Virus record (IMG/VR): IMGVR_UViG_3300035698_007281
Span: 29,512-93,511 of that record
Reading direction: 5' to 3' (one strand)
From: a virus
Length of the DNA stretch: 64,000 nucleotides
Part shown: piece by piece, positions 8,753-15,574 of the stretch
How the letters are laid out: each line of letters starts with the position of its first letter
Position numbering within the stretch: the stretch's first letter is position 1
Translations under genes and position numbers: made by a program
The notes under the pieces: model-generated
Told to the model about the DNA's origin: nothing
The model's input: the letters and a program-made list of their open reading frames with translations, nothing else
The model's database searches: none

Positions 8753-8806
8753 TTTGTGTTCTCCTTGTGGGTTCGTGTTGCTTTAGTTTATCTTCCAGGG
8801 TAGGGA

Positions 8807-9253
8807 TCAGGTGAAGGTAATACCGATTTTTTTTGCGGCGGCCTCGTATCGCTTCCGAAGGCTGGCCCAGTTTTCGGCCAGGGGGCTTCGGTGGTAGTTG
8901 ACCCACAAGTCGGCGGCCTTCACGGCCATGGCGTCCGGGTCGCCCATCAGGCGGTCGATGTAATCCAGGTAGATCTCCCCCTCTCGGCGAGACAGGTGAT
9001 CCACCACCCGGCGGACATCGGGGCCGAGGGCGGCTTCCACATCGTCCAGGGTGGCCCCGGTGTCCTCGACCGTGTCGTGGACCAGGGCGGCCTGTTCCTG
9101 GAGTTCGTTGGGGTCTGCCAGGGCCATCAGAACTTTGAGGGGGTGGAGGATCTCTGGTAGTCCGGCTTTGTCCTTCCGGCCCCGGTGAGCCTCGGTGGCG
9201 AAGGCCAGGGCGGCGTCCAGGTGGGTCGGCCTCGGGAGGTCTTCGTATTTCAT
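8807..9253 (-). CDS. MESH1-like HD-domain hydrolase (RelA/SpoT hydrolase-like)
   Basis: The 148-residue protein carries the HD fold of SpoT hydrolase domains: AHRGRKDKAG then ILHPLKV (H37), ALVHDTVEDTG (HD 59-60, ED 63-64) and VKAADLWVN near the end. Small stand-alone proteins of this type include MESH1, which removes the 3' pyrophosphate of (p)ppGpp or acts on NADPH. In a phage it could blunt a host alarmone response; substrate is inferred. ATG 9253 overlaps the stop of the upstream membrane protein. Confidence 0.75.
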   Translation of the reverse strand: MKYEDLPRPTHLDAALAFATEAHRGRKDKAGLPEILHPLKVLMALADPNELQEQAALVHDTVEDTGATLDDVEAALGPDVRRVVDHLSRREGEIYLDYIDRLMGDPDAMAVKAADLWVNYHRSPLAENWASLRKRYEAAAKKIGITFT

Positions 9254-9414
9254 GGTGAGTTCCTCAGGTCTCGGACCGCGCTCCAAATGAGGGCGACTCC
9301 GGCGATGATCATGGTCAGGAGGATGTGTTCGTTCTTCATCACCTCCTCGTGGGTGGAGGCGATAATCACGCCCCCACCCAGGAGAAGGAGAATCACTCTG
9401 GCGGTCCGGTTCAT
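9250..9414 (-). CDS. Small two-helix membrane protein
   Basis: This 54-residue protein has two hydrophobic stretches (ARVILLLLGGGVIIAS and ILLTMIIAGVALIW) joined by a short charged loop. It starts two bases after the stop of the upstream gene and its own stop overlaps the HD hydrolase start by ATGA. Function is unknown. Confidence 0.55.
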   Translation of the reverse strand: MNRTARVILLLLGGGVIIASTHEEVMKNEHILLTMIIAGVALIWSAVRDLRNSP

Positions 9415-9415
9415 G

Positions 9416-9604
9416 TCACTTCGCCTTTCCGGCCTGGACGTTCAGGGCGGCGGCCAGGGCCTTGGCCTCGGCGGCGTCCAGGTAGTCCACGGCCACTTCG
9501 GTGTCGGGACTGTCGTCGCGGTAGTGGCGAGTGACGGACAGGCGGATTCCCAGGCCCAGTTCGTTCCGGGTTTCGATGGTGTGGTAGGCGAGGCGGATTT
9601 TCAT
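9416..9604 (-). CDS. Small protein of unknown function
   Basis: This 62-residue protein begins MKIRLAYHTIETRNEL and ends in an Ala/Lys-rich helix. AAGGAG lies upstream of ATG 9604. No motif was recognised. It is the second gene of the mini-operon behind the 9932 promoter. Confidence 0.55.
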   Translation of the reverse strand: MKIRLAYHTIETRNELGLGIRLSVTRHYRDDSPDTEVAVDYLDAAEAKALAAALNVQAGKAK

Positions 9605-9642
9605 GGTGGTCTCCTTGCAGCGGGTTAGGGGTTGGGGGTTGG

Positions 9643-9882
9643 TTACTCCGACGCCTTCTCGTCCCGGATCTCCTGGGCGGCCTGGATCAACTTCCGGCCG
9701 ATCAGTTCAGCATCGTCCACCGACAGGGCCGAGACGGATTCGATGCTTCCGGCGGTCAGCGCCAACAACTGGACGGTGAGGCCTTCGCCGAGAACGTCGG
9801 CTTCGGTGTAGCGGGAAACCTCGATGGCGTCGGAGTCATCCAGGCCTAGTCTGATCAGGGTCTTTTTCGTTCGGGTCTTCAT
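9643..9882 (-). CDS. Small early protein of unknown function
   Basis: The 79-residue protein starts MKTRTKKTLIRLGL with AAGGA upstream. A GTG at 9924 lies in the same frame right at the predicted transcript start, so a 93-residue leaderless form is possible. It is the first gene after the 9932-9960 promoter. No motif was recognised. Confidence 0.55.
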   Translation of the reverse strand: MKTRTKKTLIRLGLDDSDAIEVSRYTEADVLGEGLTVQLLALTAGSIESVSALSVDDAELIGRKLIQAAQEIRDEKASE

Positions 9883-9931
9883 GGTCTCGGTTCCTTGGTT
9901 GGGGGTTCGTGTTGTTTGCTTCACTGAACAC

Positions 9932-9960
9932 AGTATCGGTCAGGCCCAACCATTTGTCAA
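9932..9960 (-). promoter_or_regulatory. Early promoter module 1 (TTGACA, 17 bp, GATACT)
   Basis: On the minus strand TTGACA (9955-9960) and GATACT (9932-9937) are exactly 17 bp apart. A T-rich UP-like stretch lies upstream, and the shared leader AGTGAAGCAAACAAC follows. It drives the gene at 9643 and those after it. Confidence 0.85.
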
Positions 9961-10337
9961 GAGGAAAAACAAAATAATTTCGAGGCCTCCAGAATGGAGT
10001 CGATCCGTTGGGCCAAGTAGGACCGGCCGTTTGGGAGAAGTTCTTCCCGGAGGATGGCCAGGGTCTCCGGGTCACCGTGGGCCATTCGGTCACAACGCTC
10101 CTTGGCCCAGGCGTCGGAGTCGGCGGCGATGACCAGGGCGTTGGCCTTGGACCGGTACTGGATCGCCTCGGCCAAGGAGGCCACGCTGGGGGCCTCTGGG
10201 GACTCTCCGTTGAGGGTGGCGGCCGCCTGGGCCATTTGGAGGACTTCGGCGATCTGGGGGCCGTTCAGGCCCAGTTCCTTGGCGGCGTGGGCCAGGAGTC
10301 TCTGGCCCATGATGTCGAGGTTGTCGGGGGTGATCAT
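9957..10337 (-). CDS. Small accessory protein of unknown function
   Basis: The 126-residue protein begins MITPDNLDIMGQRLLAHAAKEL and is rich in Ala and Leu helices. ATG 10337 is chosen for spacing to a G-rich Shine-Dalgarno; a GTG at 10343 is in frame. The 3' end overlaps the -35 box of promoter module 1. No family was recognised. Confidence 0.55.
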   Translation of the reverse strand: MITPDNLDIMGQRLLAHAAKELGLNGPQIAEVLQMAQAAATLNGESPEAPSVASLAEAIQYRSKANALVIAADSDAWAKERCDRMAHGDPETLAILREELLPNGRSYLAQRIDSILEASKLFCFSS

Positions 10338-10339
10338 GT

Positions 10340-10648
10340 TCACACCCCCCAGGCCGAGACGGCCCAGGACGAGTCCGCTTCCAGGTTCACGCCCATGGCC
10401 TTGATCTTCTCGACGGCGGCCTGGAGGTTGGCTTGGAGGGGGGTGGAGTAGTTACCCGACTCCCCGGCCAGGATCGAGGAACCGATGGTCACACACACGG
10501 CCCATTCGTAGATGCCTTCCCAGACCAGGATGGGGTGGTCGTATTCGGCCTCGGTGATCCTGGGTGGGTCTTCGTCCGGGAACAACTCGACTACGGCGTC
10601 CCGGAGGATGATGAGGGCTTTGATCTTCTTGACGTTGTCGGTGATCAT
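10340..10648 (-). CDS. Small accessory protein of unknown function
   Basis: The 102-residue protein starts MITDNVKKIKALIIL, has an acidic middle (ELFPDEDPPRITEAEYDHP) and ends in WGV. Its stop lies next to the following start. GAAAGGGA lies upstream of ATG 10648. No known motif is seen. Confidence 0.55.
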   Translation of the reverse strand: MITDNVKKIKALIILRDAVVELFPDEDPPRITEAEYDHPILVWEGIYEWAVCVTIGSSILAGESGNYSTPLQANLQAAVEKIKAMGVNLEADSSWAVSAWGV

Positions 10649-10663
10649 GGTGTGTCCCTTTCG

Positions 10664-10900
10664 TTACCGGTAGGAGGGGTCGTCGTAGTACAGATCCGTG
10701 ATGTTGTTGCAGCGGTCCCAGGTGATCCCGTGGTTGGTGACCTGTCCGCCTCTGGCGAGGCCGCCCCGGCGGGGGGTCCATCCCTGGGCTTCCTTCAGTT
10801 CGATGTAGGCGTCCTTGGCGTCTACCATCGTGACCTCTTCCGGGCCGATGCCCTTGGCCTTCAGTTTCTCACAGACCATCGTGTTCGTGATGCGTTTCAT
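10664..10900 (-). CDS. Small accessory protein of unknown function
   Basis: This 78-residue protein begins MKRITNTMVCEKLKAKGI and has a short helical N-terminus followed by a Gly/Arg-rich stretch. GAAGGGA is placed correctly upstream of ATG 10900. It belongs to the mini-operon behind the promoter at 11254. Confidence 0.55.
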   Translation of the reverse strand: MKRITNTMVCEKLKAKGIGPEEVTMVDAKDAYIELKEAQGWTPRRGGLARGGQVTNHGITWDRCNNITDLYYDDPSYR

Positions 10901-10953
10901 GATTGTGTCCCTTCCCTCCCCCCCCCGGAGGGGGAGGGGTTGGTGGTGGTTGG

Positions 10954-11196
10954 TTAGGCGGCGATTGCCTTAGCAAGATATTTGAAGTAGTGCATCACGT
11001 TCCCGTTCATGTAGTCGATCTTGACGATGGTCGTCTTGATCTTCTTCTGTTCGTTGGCGGGGGCGCTGATCATGGCGTCGATCAGGATGGCGACCGGCAT
11101 GATGTTGAGGCCGGAGGGGCCTTCGATTTCCATCAGGGCCTCGGTGTCGATGTTCTTCTCGGCAACAAACGTTTTGATCCAGGTTTTGAAGTTCAT
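10954..11196 (-). CDS. Small early protein of unknown function
   Basis: The 80-residue form starts MNFKTWIKTFVAEKN after AAAGG. An in-frame ATG at 11247 (MSNTNTTKQ...) falls exactly 7 bases after the -10 box of the promoter at 11254, so a 97-residue product from a leaderless transcript is also possible. No family was recognised. Confidence 0.55.
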   Translation of the reverse strand: MNFKTWIKTFVAEKNIDTEALMEIEGPSGLNIMPVAILIDAMISAPANEQKKIKTTIVKIDYMNGNVMHYFKYLAKAIAA

Positions 11197-11253
11197 GGTG
11201 AGGCCTTTCGGTTGGGTGCTTTGCTTGGTTGTGTTCGTGTTGCTCATGTAGGT

Positions 11254-11282
11254 ATAGTACACCACACCCAACCTTTTGTCAA
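11254..11282 (-). promoter_or_regulatory. Early promoter module 2 (TTGACA, 17 bp, TACTAT)
   Basis: TTGACA at 11277-11282 and TACTAT at 11254-11259 on the minus strand are separated by 17 bp, with a T-rich upstream tract. An ATG lies 7 bases after the -10, where transcription would normally start. Confidence 0.75.
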
Positions 11283-11290
11283 GGGGAAAA

Positions 11291-11545
11291 TCAAAATAAT
11301 TTCGCGGCCCATTTATCGAGGATCGAGCGTAGGGCGATTGACTGGTCGGCCTCGACCGACAGGCCGAAGATGTGGCCGGTTCGGGCGACGTATTCGGTGG
11401 CGTCGGCCTGGAAAATCTGACCCCGGAACGCGAAGGCCAGGATCTCCCGATCCTCGACAATGGTGGCCACTGGATTTTTGATCTCGGACCTCAGGGCCTC
11501 GACGGCGTCGGCCCCTGCCTTCAGTAGTTGTTCGGTCAGGTTCAT
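11291..11545 (-). CDS. Small accessory protein of unknown function
   Basis: This 84-residue protein begins MNLTEQLLKAGADAVEAL and has alternating helix and strand character. GGAGACCCTCCG precedes ATG 11545. Its end abuts the UP-like tract of promoter module 2. No motif was recognised. Confidence 0.55.
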   Translation of the reverse strand: MNLTEQLLKAGADAVEALRSEIKNPVATIVEDREILAFAFRGQIFQADATEYVARTGHIFGLSVEADQSIALRSILDKWAAKLF

Positions 11546-11594
11546 CGGAGGGTCTCCTCCCCGCCCCCCGGAGGGGGAGGGGTTGGCTTGGGGT

Positions 11595-11861
11595 TTAGGC
11601 GGTCAAGGCGGCCCTGGTCCTATCCTCGTAGGCCTGGACCTCCGAGTCCAGGAACTTCGGGTCGGCCTGTTCCACGGTGGCCCTGTAGATCGCGTAGGCT
11701 TCCTTGGCCAGGACTTCCAGTTCCTTGACCGTCTTCCGGCGGTAGTTGGTGGTGGTCTCGATGGCGGCAGCCTTGCCGACAACACCACATCTCGACATCT
11801 GGATCTGGGTGATGAGGTCTGTCTTCCGGCTTCTCTCGGCGATGTTGTTTCCAAATGCCAT
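11595..11861 (-). CDS. Small early protein of unknown function
   Basis: The 88-residue protein starts MAFGNNIAERSRKTDLITQ with GAAAGGGA upstream. It is mostly helical and charged, and is the first gene after promoter module 3. No family was recognised. Confidence 0.55.
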   Translation of the reverse strand: MAFGNNIAERSRKTDLITQIQMSRCGVVGKAAAIETTTNYRRKTVKELEVLAKEAYAIYRATVEQADPKFLDSEVQAYEDRTRAALTA

Positions 11862-11915
11862 GTCTGTCCCTTTCGTCTCGTGGTTACGTGTTCGGTTGTT
11901 TACTTCACTGAGAGT

Positions 11916-11944
11916 ATTATCGGCGAGGGTGGTTCGTTTGTCAA
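11916..11944 (-). promoter_or_regulatory. Early promoter module 3 (TTGACA, 17 bp, GATAAT)
   Basis: TTGACA at 11939-11944 and GATAAT at 11916-11921 on the minus strand are 17 bp apart. The shared box CTCTCAGTGAAG follows the -10, and the GAAAGTTTTTCTGATTTT tract lies upstream. Confidence 0.88.
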
Positions 11945-11970
11945 GGATAAAATCAGAAAAACTTTCCGGC

Positions 11971-12234
11971 CTAGAACTCCAAGGCCTGGAGGCCCAGTTC
12001 GTCGGCCGACATCCCGACGGTATCGAGTTGCGGCTTCCCGCCCCAGTACACGTCCGACATCTGGCCACGGCCCTGGGCCATCCGGACGATCACGTCGGTG
12101 ACCTGGACGGTGGGATCCTCGTTGAACTTCGAGGAGGACAGGTAACGGATCAAGTCGTCGTGATTCTCGCGGTTGGCTTCCAACATCTCAGTGAGGCGGA
12201 CGACCTGGGCTTCCAGTTTCTTGATGTGGTTCAT
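11971..12234 (-). CDS. Small coiled-coil-like early protein
   Basis: This 87-residue protein begins MNHIKKLEAQVVRLTEMLEAN, a heptad-like helix suggesting a coiled coil. AAAGGCCTCACC precedes ATG 12234, the same leader used at 11196. It lies about 320 bases downstream of promoter module 4, after the structured RNA at 12395-12524. Confidence 0.55.
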   Translation of the reverse strand: MNHIKKLEAQVVRLTEMLEANRENHDDLIRYLSSSKFNEDPTVQVTDVIVRMAQGRGQMSDVYWGGKPQLDTVGMSADELGLQALEF

Positions 12235-12394
12235 GGTGAGGCCTTTCCGGTTGGGGTTGGTTTCGGTTGTCATCGACGAGCGGTGATATTGTCCCGTGTC
12301 GGGTCTTGTCCGGCGGGCCGCCTGGGCGGTTCTTATCACTATCCGTTTGGACCGGCGCGACGTTGTTATCGCGTCACCTTCGCCGATGGTTTGT

Positions 12395-12524
12395 GACACA
12401 CCGCCGGGCGTCTCTCTGAGACTACCTCTGCCTTTCGCGGACAGAACTCCGGATGGGTGAGAACCTGGGTCTTCTCGGCTGTCTACTGGCCTTGCCCTTG
12501 CGGTCACCTTCCCGGCGGTGTGTC
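12395..12524 (-). ncRNA. Candidate structured RNA A, 130 nt, closed by a 14-bp stem
   Basis: A perfect 14-bp inverted repeat (GACACACCGCCGGG at 12395-12408 and its complement at 12511-12524) encloses 102 bases. The inside can form several hairpins, for example GAGAA-loop-TTCTC and GTCTC-aga-GAGAC on the minus strand. No start codon with a ribosome site is present. The RNA would begin about 30 bases into the transcript from promoter module 4. The leader before it matches the leader before RNA B at 57402-57531. The 12235-12670 stretch holds no protein gene that I can support. Confidence 0.6.
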
Positions 12525-12559
12525 GTATTCGGTTGTCAATACGTCATTCATCTACAAAC

Positions 12560-12588
12560 ATTATCGGCCAAGGTGGATCATTTGTCAA
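12560..12588 (-). promoter_or_regulatory. Early promoter module 4 (TTGACA, 17 bp, GATAAT)
   Basis: TTGACA at 12583-12588 and GATAAT at 12560-12565 on the minus strand are 17 bp apart. The leader differs from most other modules: it reads GTAGATGAA then GTATTGACAA, as it does after the promoter at 57561. It drives RNA A and the gene at 11971. Confidence 0.88.
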
Positions 12589-12615
12589 GAGGAAAATAAG
12601 AAAAACTTCGGCCCA

Positions 12616-12650
12616 TAGAAAAGGCCCCCCGGTTGGCGGCCGGAAGGCCT
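12616..12650 (-). terminator. Rho-independent terminator after the 12671 gene
   Basis: On the minus strand AGGCC-tt-CCGG-loop-CCGG-gg-GGCCT is followed directly by TTTCT. It ends the mini-operon that begins at promoter module 5. Confidence 0.65.
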
Positions 12651-12670
12651 GGGGCGCTGAGTTGGTTTTC

Positions 12671-13060
12671 TCAATCGTCCGAGATCTCCAGGGTGAGTTG
12701 GAGTTCGTCCAGGAGGGCCTGGGTCAGGGGGTCGAGGAACGCCCCGTTGAGATCTTCGGCGGCCATGGCGGACTCCAAACCATCGTTGGACGGGACCCCG
12801 TTGTATCGGTAGTGGACGCCCTCGGGGAGATCCTGTTCCCCGTCGGTCGGCCAGTCGTCGAAGTCGGTTGGGTCGGCGTCGTGCATGATCTCGTCAATCA
12901 CGCACTCGTAGGCCTCCTCCCAGGTCGAGGCCCGGACGATCCCCAGGACCCCCAGGGGTTCCCGGTAGATCCACAGGGGGCCGAACCCCGCGTCCCAGAT
13001 CCGGATGGGGGAACCGAAGCGCGTCTTCGCTCCGCTGAGACTCTGGTCGTCGGCGATCAC
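12671..13060 (-). CDS. Acidic protein of unknown function
   Basis: The 129-residue protein begins MIADDQSLSGAKTRFGSPIR and has an acidic middle (DADPTDFDDWPTDGEQD). Its start overlaps the stop of the membrane protein gene by ATGA. It is the last gene before a terminator. No motif was recognised. Confidence 0.55.
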   Translation of the reverse strand: MIADDQSLSGAKTRFGSPIRIWDAGFGPLWIYREPLGVLGIVRASTWEEAYECVIDEIMHDADPTDFDDWPTDGEQDLPEGVHYRYNGVPSNDGLESAMAAEDLNGAFLDPLTQALLDELQLTLEISDD

Positions 13061-13332
13061 TTGGACACCTCCTCGGCGCGTTCGGCCTGGGAGTCGTACA
13101 CGGCCACGTCACCCAGGAACATCCGGGCGGTCGAGATGAAGAACCACGACATCCCGATGGTCTCGATCACGTCCCAGGTGGTCAACCACTCGGGGACACA
13201 ATCAGCGATGGCGGCGATGACCATGATGACCAGGGCCAGGACACCGATCCCGCCCAGGACTCCGGCGATCATACCCATGATCATCCGGTCGTTCCGGCTT
13301 TCCTTGTTGATGCTGATCTCGATTCGCTTCAT
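13057..13332 (-). CDS. Membrane protein, two hydrophobic segments
   Basis: The 91-residue protein has a basic N-terminus (MKRIEISINKESRNDR), a strong helix from about residue 18 to 43, and a second moderately hydrophobic stretch (IGMSWFFISTARMFL). GAAAGGGACG precedes ATG 13332. Function is unknown. Confidence 0.55.
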   Translation of the reverse strand: MKRIEISINKESRNDRMIMGMIAGVLGGIGVLALVIMVIAAIADCVPEWLTTWDVIETIGMSWFFISTARMFLGDVAVYDSQAERAEEVSK

Positions 13333-13354
13333 GCTGCACGTCCCTTTCCGGGGG

Positions 13355-13525
13355 TTAGATATTCGAGTCGGCCAGGATGGCCTTCTCTTCGGTGGTGAGG
13401 GCGAGGTCCAGGTCGCGGCCCTTGCACTCGGGGCAACCGTTGATCCGTGCGTTCTGGACGGCCTTCAGGTTCTGGAAGGTTCGGCCACAGGCCAGGCATT
13501 CGTAGCGGGCGGTCTTTTGAGTCAT
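13355..13525 (-). CDS. Small zinc-ribbon protein
   Basis: This 56-residue protein starts MTQKTARYECLACGRTF and has two CxxC knuckles (CLAC and CPEC) 20-25 residues apart, a treble-clef or zinc-ribbon pattern. AAGGAAAA lies upstream. Such proteins often bind nucleic acid; the role here is unknown. Confidence 0.6.
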   Translation of the reverse strand: MTQKTARYECLACGRTFQNLKAVQNARINGCPECKGRDLDLALTTEEKAILADSNI

Positions 13526-13615
13526 GATTTTTTCCTTGGAAAATCTTTGTGCGACACTTGGTTCGTGCGACAATTCCCCGCCCCCCTCCAAGGAGGGCGG
13601 GGTCCGGCGGTTGAT

Positions 13616-14077
13616 TCAACCGTTGGCCAGATCCTCCAGGGAGGTCAGGGTCGTCCGGCGGTAGCCACAGGCCTCCATGGATCGGGCGGTCCGTTCGGCC
13701 TCTTCCAGGCCCTGGCGGGTGACGGCGGCTTCGGGAGCGCCCTGGTCGTGGTCGGCCCCACAGACGATGTAGGCGTCCTTGACGGCCACGGCCCGGCCGC
13801 CGAAGACCAGGAGGGCCACGAGGCGGTCCAGGTCTTCGATGTGGCGGCCGGGCGGGGCGATGGCGAACCGGGCGAGAACCTTACCCGGCCCGGCGGACAT
13901 TCGGACCCGAACCTCGAACATCACGCCGGTGTTCCGGATCTCGTGGAGATCTGAGTAACCGGTCCCATTGTCATCGGGGCGGATGATGCTGATGTCGGTG
14001 GAGGCCTTGGCGACGGCGGCCAGGAGGGTGTTCCAGGCGGTGGCTTTGATGGTCTGGATCATTTCTTCGGTGGTCAT
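13616..14077 (-). CDS. Protein of unknown function
   Basis: The 153-residue protein starts MTTEEMIQTIKATAWNTLL after AAGGGA. Strand-like segments (GVMFEVRVRMSAGPGKVLARFAI) suggest a small alpha/beta fold. It is the second gene after promoter module 5. No family was recognised. Confidence 0.55.
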   Translation of the reverse strand: MTTEEMIQTIKATAWNTLLAAVAKASTDISIIRPDDNGTGYSDLHEIRNTGVMFEVRVRMSAGPGKVLARFAIAPPGRHIEDLDRLVALLVFGGRAVAVKDAYIVCGADHDQGAPEAAVTRQGLEEAERTARSMEACGYRRTTLTSLEDLANG

Positions 14078-14088
14078 GGTCTTGTCCC

Positions 14089-14244
14089 TTAGGCGGCCTT
14101 GTGGGCCTTGTACCAGATCGCGGCGAGTTCTCGGATGCCCGTGCATCCGGGAAGATTCGTGCTTTGGTTCTCTCGGAGAAACTTGTAGAGGTCGGCTTCG
14201 TGCCTTGCCTTGCTCGTCATCGCTTTGTTCTGTTCGTTGCTCAT
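14089..14244 (-). CDS. Small early protein, possibly leaderless
   Basis: This 51-residue frame starts at ATG 14244, exactly 7 bases after the -10 box of promoter module 5, so the transcript probably begins at or next to the start codon. The protein begins MSNEQNKAMTSKARHEADLY and is basic and helical. Its stop lies just before the AAGGGA site of the next gene. Confidence 0.5.
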   Translation of the reverse strand: MSNEQNKAMTSKARHEADLYKFLRENQSTNLPGCTGIRELAAIWYKAHKAA

Positions 14245-14250
14245 GTATGT

Positions 14251-14279
14251 ATAATACGCTCGCCACAAACAAAAGTCAA
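14251..14279 (-). promoter_or_regulatory. Early promoter module 5 (TTGACT, 17 bp, TATTAT)
   Basis: TTGACT at 14274-14279 and TATTAT at 14251-14256 on the minus strand are 17 bp apart, with the usual T-rich tract upstream. ATG follows 7 bases after the -10. Confidence 0.78.
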
Positions 14280-14307
14280 CAAGAAAATCAGAAAAACTTT
14301 CCGGGCG

Positions 14308-14336
14308 AAAAATCCCCCTCCCCGGAGGGAGGAGGA
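14308..14336 (-). terminator. Rho-independent terminator after the 14350 gene
   Basis: On the minus strand TCCTCCTCCC pairs with GGGAGGGGGA (one mismatch, four-base loop) and is followed by TTTTT. It lies just after the gene ending at 14350 and just upstream of promoter module 5. Confidence 0.65.
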
Positions 14337-14349
14337 TCCCGGCGGCTTC

Positions 14350-14769
14350 TTACGGCCCGGCCGGTCCGGCGCGGTAACCGGCGGCCTTGATCCGAAGGTA
14401 GTTCCGGCCGGTCCGTTCCATGATGGCGGGGACGGTGGCGGTGAAGTGGATGATCGCGGCCTTGACCCGGTCGAAGTCTCTGGTTCGGATGATGGCGTCG
14501 ATGGGATTCCGCCAGTCGATCTTGTTCTCGACCATCTCGAAGGCGGCGGTCAGTTGGACCTGGGTGTACTCTCGGAGGGAGGCCTTGATCTCCTTGGAGG
14601 TCATCGGGAGATCCCGGTCATCGGCCGAGAGGTCACGGGCCATCACACTGAACGTTCCGAAGACGGTCTGGACTCTGGCGAGTCTGGGCGACACCATCTC
14701 GATGATCCGGCCGAAGGCTTCTTGGTTGTACGTGGCGAGGAAGAATTTCACTCGGCCGTTGATCTTCAT
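14350..14769 (-). CDS. Protein of unknown function
   Basis: This 139-residue protein begins MKINGRVKFFLATYNQEAF and is mostly helical and basic. AAGGAACCAG precedes ATG 14769. A GTG at the transcript start of module 6 is in the same frame. A terminator follows. No family was recognised. Confidence 0.55.
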   Translation of the reverse strand: MKINGRVKFFLATYNQEAFGRIIEMVSPRLARVQTVFGTFSVMARDLSADDRDLPMTSKEIKASLREYTQVQLTAAFEMVENKIDWRNPIDAIIRTRDFDRVKAAIIHFTATVPAIMERTGRNYLRIKAAGYRAGPAGP

Positions 14770-14821
14770 GGTCTGGTTCCTTGTTGAGGTTCCGCGTTCG
14801 GGTTTGTGCTTCACTGAGAGT

Positions 14822-14850
14822 ATTATCGGCGAGGGCGGATCATTTGTCAA
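14822..14850 (-). promoter_or_regulatory. Early promoter module 6 (TTGACA, 17 bp, GATAAT)
   Basis: TTGACA at 14845-14850 and GATAAT at 14822-14827 on the minus strand, 17 bp apart, with the UP-like tract and the AGTGAAGCA leader box. Confidence 0.88.
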
Positions 14851-14882
14851 GGGGAAAATCAGAAAAACTTTCGGGCCTGTTT

Positions 14883-15059
14883 TTACATGGTCCCGATGAA
14901 GTAGCCGTCCTCGTCGAACACCTCGATGGTGGCGGTCTTCCCGGAGGGCGACCCCTTGACGCGGTAGTCCCAGTCCGGGTCCTCGATGTTCAGGCACTCA
15001 CCGTGGTTCTCGGCCTTGGCGGTGGGGAAGACGGTGGGGGGTTCTTCATTGAGTTTCAT
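14883..15059 (-). CDS. Small acidic protein
   Basis: This 58-residue protein begins MKLNEEPPTVFPTAKAENHG and ends FDEDGYFIGTM. AAGGAACCAAGGCC precedes ATG 15059. It is the second gene behind promoter module 7. No motif was recognised. Confidence 0.5.
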   Translation of the reverse strand: MKLNEEPPTVFPTAKAENHGECLNIEDPDWDYRVKGSPSGKTATIEVFDEDGYFIGTM

Positions 15060-15082
15060 GGCCTTGGTTCCTTATCTAGGGG

Positions 15083-15445
15083 TTACAGGTTCTCTACGTG
15101 GGTGATGAACTCCTCGGCCGTGTCGAGGCCGAAGTGATTGTTGACCGTCCAGATGTGGAGGCGCTTCACGAAGTCTACCACCTTGGCCCGGTCGTGACTG
15201 GCCAGGAACTTCTGGACCTTGCCAACCAAGTCCACCTTCGTCTTGGTGATGGCCAGGGCAACCTTGGCGGCCGGGCGAAGGGCCTTGGCCACGCACTCGG
15301 ACCCCAGGACTCTCTGGGCGTTGGTGTCAAGGTTCTCGACGTGGTGATGCCAACGGATCTTGGTCCCACAGGCATCACAGAAACCCTGGCCGCCGTCTTC
15401 TACGCCAAGGAGTCGTTCGTTTGTCTTGGTCTCGTTAGTGTTCAT
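15083..15445 (-). CDS. Small Cys-rich protein with CxxC...GSxC site
   Basis: The 120-residue protein contains FCDACGTKIRWHHHV, then VLGSECV about 25 residues later. The same pattern (CGICG ... VGSTC) occurs in the larger protein at 54396, so both probably share a small zinc-binding fold seen in uncharacterised phage proteins. AAGGAACCAAGGCC lies upstream. Confidence 0.6.
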   Translation of the reverse strand: MNTNETKTNERLLGVEDGGQGFCDACGTKIRWHHHVENLDTNAQRVLGSECVAKALRPAAKVALAITKTKVDLVGKVQKFLASHDRAKVVDFVKRLHIWTVNNHFGLDTAEEFITHVENL

Positions 15446-15486
15446 GGCCTTGGTTCCTTGTTGGGGGTTCGTGCTTCACTGAAAGC

Positions 15487-15515
15487 ATTATCGGCCAGGG
15501 GTAACCATTTGTCAA
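15487..15515 (-). promoter_or_regulatory. Early promoter module 7 (TTGACA, 17 bp, GATAAT)
   Basis: TTGACA at 15510-15515 and GATAAT at 15487-15492 on the minus strand, 17 bp apart, with the same upstream tract and CAGTGAAGCA leader as the other modules. Confidence 0.88.
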
Positions 15516-15574
15516 GAGGAAAACCAGAAAAACTTTCCGAGAAAGAAATGATGGGACACTTGGTATTGTGGGCG

